A DNA stretch of 64,000 nt from Massilia eurypsychrophila (GTDB lineage: Bacteria > Pseudomonadota > Gammaproteobacteria > Burkholderiales > Burkholderiaceae_D), in NCBI RefSeq assembly GCF_002760655.1, contig NZ_PDOC01000002.1, forward strand, positions 248,001 to 312,000, given 5' to 3'. Positions 62,706-64,000 of this stretch are shown here, piece after piece; positions within the stretch are counted from its first letter, which is position 1; each line of letters begins with the position of its first letter. The position numbers and the translations under genes were made by a program. Below the pieces are notes generated by a model that was not told where the DNA came from, did no database searches, and saw only the letters and a list, made by a program, of their open reading frames with translations.

Positions 62706-63170
62706 TTACTTAACGTCGAGCAGTTCCACATCGAAAATCAAATCGGAATCGGCCGGAATCGAACCGCCGCCGGCGCCCTTCTTGCCGTACGCCAGTTCGC
62801 TCGGGATGATCAGGGTGCGCTTGCCGCCCACCTTCATGCCGGCCACGCCCTGGTCCCAGCCCTTGATGACGCGTCCTGCGCCGAGCTGGAACACCAGCGG
62901 GTCGCCGCGGTCGAGCGAGGAATCGAACTTGCGGCCGCGCTGCTTCGGCGCCAGCGGCTTGTAGAACCAGCCGGTGTAGTGGACCACCACGTTGGCGCCG
63001 GCGGACGCTTCCTTGCCGGTGCCGACGACGTTGTCGATCTTGACCAGCGGATTGGCTTCCGCTGCGGGCGCGGCGGCGGCACTGGTAGCGGCGCCAGCCT
63101 GGCCGGCGGCGTGCGACATCGAAGCTGCGGCTGCGCACAGCATGGCGAGGATGAGGGAACGACGAATCAT
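62706..63170 (-). CDS. Secreted FKBP-type peptidyl-prolyl isomerase
   Basis: A 154-residue protein: signal peptide MIRRSLILAMLCAAAASMSH to about residue 21, an Ala-rich linker, then an FKBP domain (VVHYTGWFYKPLAP, KFDSSLDRGDPLVFQLGAGR, VIKGWDQGVAGMKVGGKRTL, IPSELAYGKKGAGG, DLIFDVELLDVK). It should fold proline-containing proteins in the periplasm. The start at 63170 is chosen for the signal peptide and a purine-rich leader; an ATG six codons upstream (63188) adds a charged piece and has no ribosome-binding site. Confidence 0.93.
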   Translation of the reverse strand: MIRRSLILAMLCAAAASMSHAAGQAGAATSAAAAPAAEANPLVKIDNVVGTGKEASAGANVVVHYTGWFYKPLAPKQRGRKFDSSLDRGDPLVFQLGAGRVIKGWDQGVAGMKVGGKRTLIIPSELAYGKKGAGGGSIPADSDLIFDVELLDVK

Positions 63171-63280
63171 GGTGGTTTCTTTCTTCATTAAGGGAAGGTC
63201 AAACTGGGTAATTCTGCAACCTTATCATAGCAAGGGCGCAGTCGGCTGCCCAGCCCCACTCTCGACGGCGATGTCACAGG

Positions 63281-64000
63281 TTATTCGGCGAGCTTGGTCA
63301 GCAGGTGCGCCGCGGCCACCATGCCGAAGCTGGCGGTCACCACCACGCTCGAGCCGAAGCCGGCGCAGTTGATGCCGGTCACGCCGCGCTGGTCGGCGTC
63401 GAGCGAGCAATTGGCCTCGTCGGCCGGAAAGCGCAGCGGCTCCATCGAGAACACGGCGTCGACGTTGAACTTGTTTTTCTCGCCGCGCGGAAAGCCATGG
63501 TTGGTGCGCATCAGCTTGCGCACTTTCTTGAGCAAGGGCTCCTGCTCGGTCTTCGACAAGTCGCGCACCGCGATCCTGGTCGGATCGGTCTGGCCGCCGG
63601 CGCCGCCGATGGTGATCACCGGCATGTCGTGGGCGCGGCACCAGGCCAGCAGCGCAGCCTTCGACTTGGCGCTGTCGATGGCGTCGACCACGTAGTCGTA
63701 ATGGCCGGCGCCGATCATCTGCTCGATATTGTCGGGCGTGATGAAGTCTTCCACCAAGGTCACCTTGCAGTACGGATTGATCTGGGCGATGCGTTCGGCC
63801 AGCGCGTCGATCTTGGCCTGGCCGACGGTGCCCGACAGCGCCTGGATCTGGCGGTTGATGTTCGATTCGGCCACGTTGTCGAGGTCGATCAGGGTCAGCG
63901 CGCCGATCGCGCTGCGCGCCAGCGCCTCGACGATCCACGAGCCGACGCCGCCAACACCGATCACGCAGACGTGCGCCGCCTGAAAGCGTTCCAGCGCAGG
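63281..64000 (-). CDS. tcdA: tRNA threonylcarbamoyladenosine dehydratase, 5' end cut by the window edge
   Basis: The reading frame stays open to base 64000, and upstream of VCVIGVGGVGS the frame gives PALERFQAAH, so the start lies outside the window. The MoeB/ThiF/HesA fold is clear: the nucleotide motif IGVGGVGSWIVEALARS, LIDLDNVAESNINRQIQAL, ITPDNIEQM and the closing GVTGINCAGFGSSVVVTASF. TcdA (CsdL) dehydrates the t6A of tRNA to its cyclic form, using ATP. About 240 codons are visible, of a usual 265-270. Confidence 0.93.
   Translation of the reverse strand, partial: PALERFQAAHVCVIGVGGVGSWIVEALARSAIGALTLIDLDNVAESNINRQIQALSGTVGQAKIDALAERIAQINPYCKVTLVEDFITPDNIEQMIGAGHYDYVVDAIDSAKSKAALLAWCRAHDMPVITIGGAGGQTDPTRIAVRDLSKTEQEPLLKKVRKLMRTNHGFPRGEKNKFNVDAVFSMEPLRFPADEANCSLDADQRGVTGINCAGFGSSVVVTASFGMVAAAHLLTKLAE

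Overview
The window looks like a chromosomal segment of a high-GC betaproteobacterium, most likely Burkholderiales/Oxalobacteraceae of the Massilia-Duganella type. The reasons are GC-rich genes with tight ATGA overlaps, an MCP ending in a WEEF-type tail, YjgA/DarP next to PmbA, a trxA-rho pair, a type B L31 gene and a hut operon of the HutF/HutG type. This placement is inferred from gene content and codon style; no database was searched. Most of the window is ordinary housekeeping and environmental-lifestyle sequence.

Layout. 1-13 kb: a membrane PAS sensor cut by the left edge, a DUF2442 protein, an M14 carboxypeptidase, a TonB-dependent receptor, an orphan TRAP binding protein, pmbA, darP-mog-esterase, two small conserved-looking proteins and a chemoreceptor. 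13-25.6 kb: a FAH-family hydrolase, a coupled FAD-enzyme/MFS-exporter pair, a secreted Cache protein followed by a chemoreceptor, 3-methyladenine and deoxyinosine DNA glycosylases, HDOD and GNAT proteins, a HigBA-like toxin-antitoxin pair whose toxin is frameshifted, an Mpo1-like protein and a DMT-GNAT operon. 26-39 kb: histidine utilisation. hutU-hutH-hutG-hutF-hutD-hutI and a fused binding-protein/permease lie on the minus strand, with a periplasmic amidohydrolase upstream. Ada plus a 2OG-Fe(II) dioxygenase come next, and hutC is divergent. 39.5-44.6 kb: trxA, rho, rpmE2, a GT39-type membrane glycosyltransferase and a small membrane protein.

44.7-47.3 kb is the only clear accessory island. 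It starts at tRNA-Leu(CAA) and holds a broken partial copy of the neighbouring binding-protein gene, an IstB-like scrap, a phage-type HTH gene broken by two frameshifts, an AT-rich RES-domain (NAD+-phosphorylase-like) gene, and a tRNA-3'-end-like sequence next to the native binding-protein gene. 48-52.4 kb: gmd-rmd and two GT4 glycosyltransferases, which fit a D-rhamnose polysaccharide. 52.7-64 kb: maeB, rubrerythrin-rubredoxin-reductase, thiL, pncC, a metallophosphoesterase, a chromosomal pair resembling plasmid TraL/TraM, a zinc exporter, cysK, an FKBP isomerase and tcdA cut by the right edge.

Most informative observations: (1) the hutU and amidohydrolase promoters share an identical 10-bp HutC-like operator at equivalent positions, which suggests one regulon; (2) the RES-domain cargo gene in the tRNA-Leu island; (3) the TraL/TraM-like pair outside any conjugation locus; (4) the binding-protein-first, permease-second ABC fusion without an ATPase gene in the hut operon; (5) the single-base frameshift in the toxin gene. 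No CRISPR array, rRNA operon or complete insertion sequence was seen.
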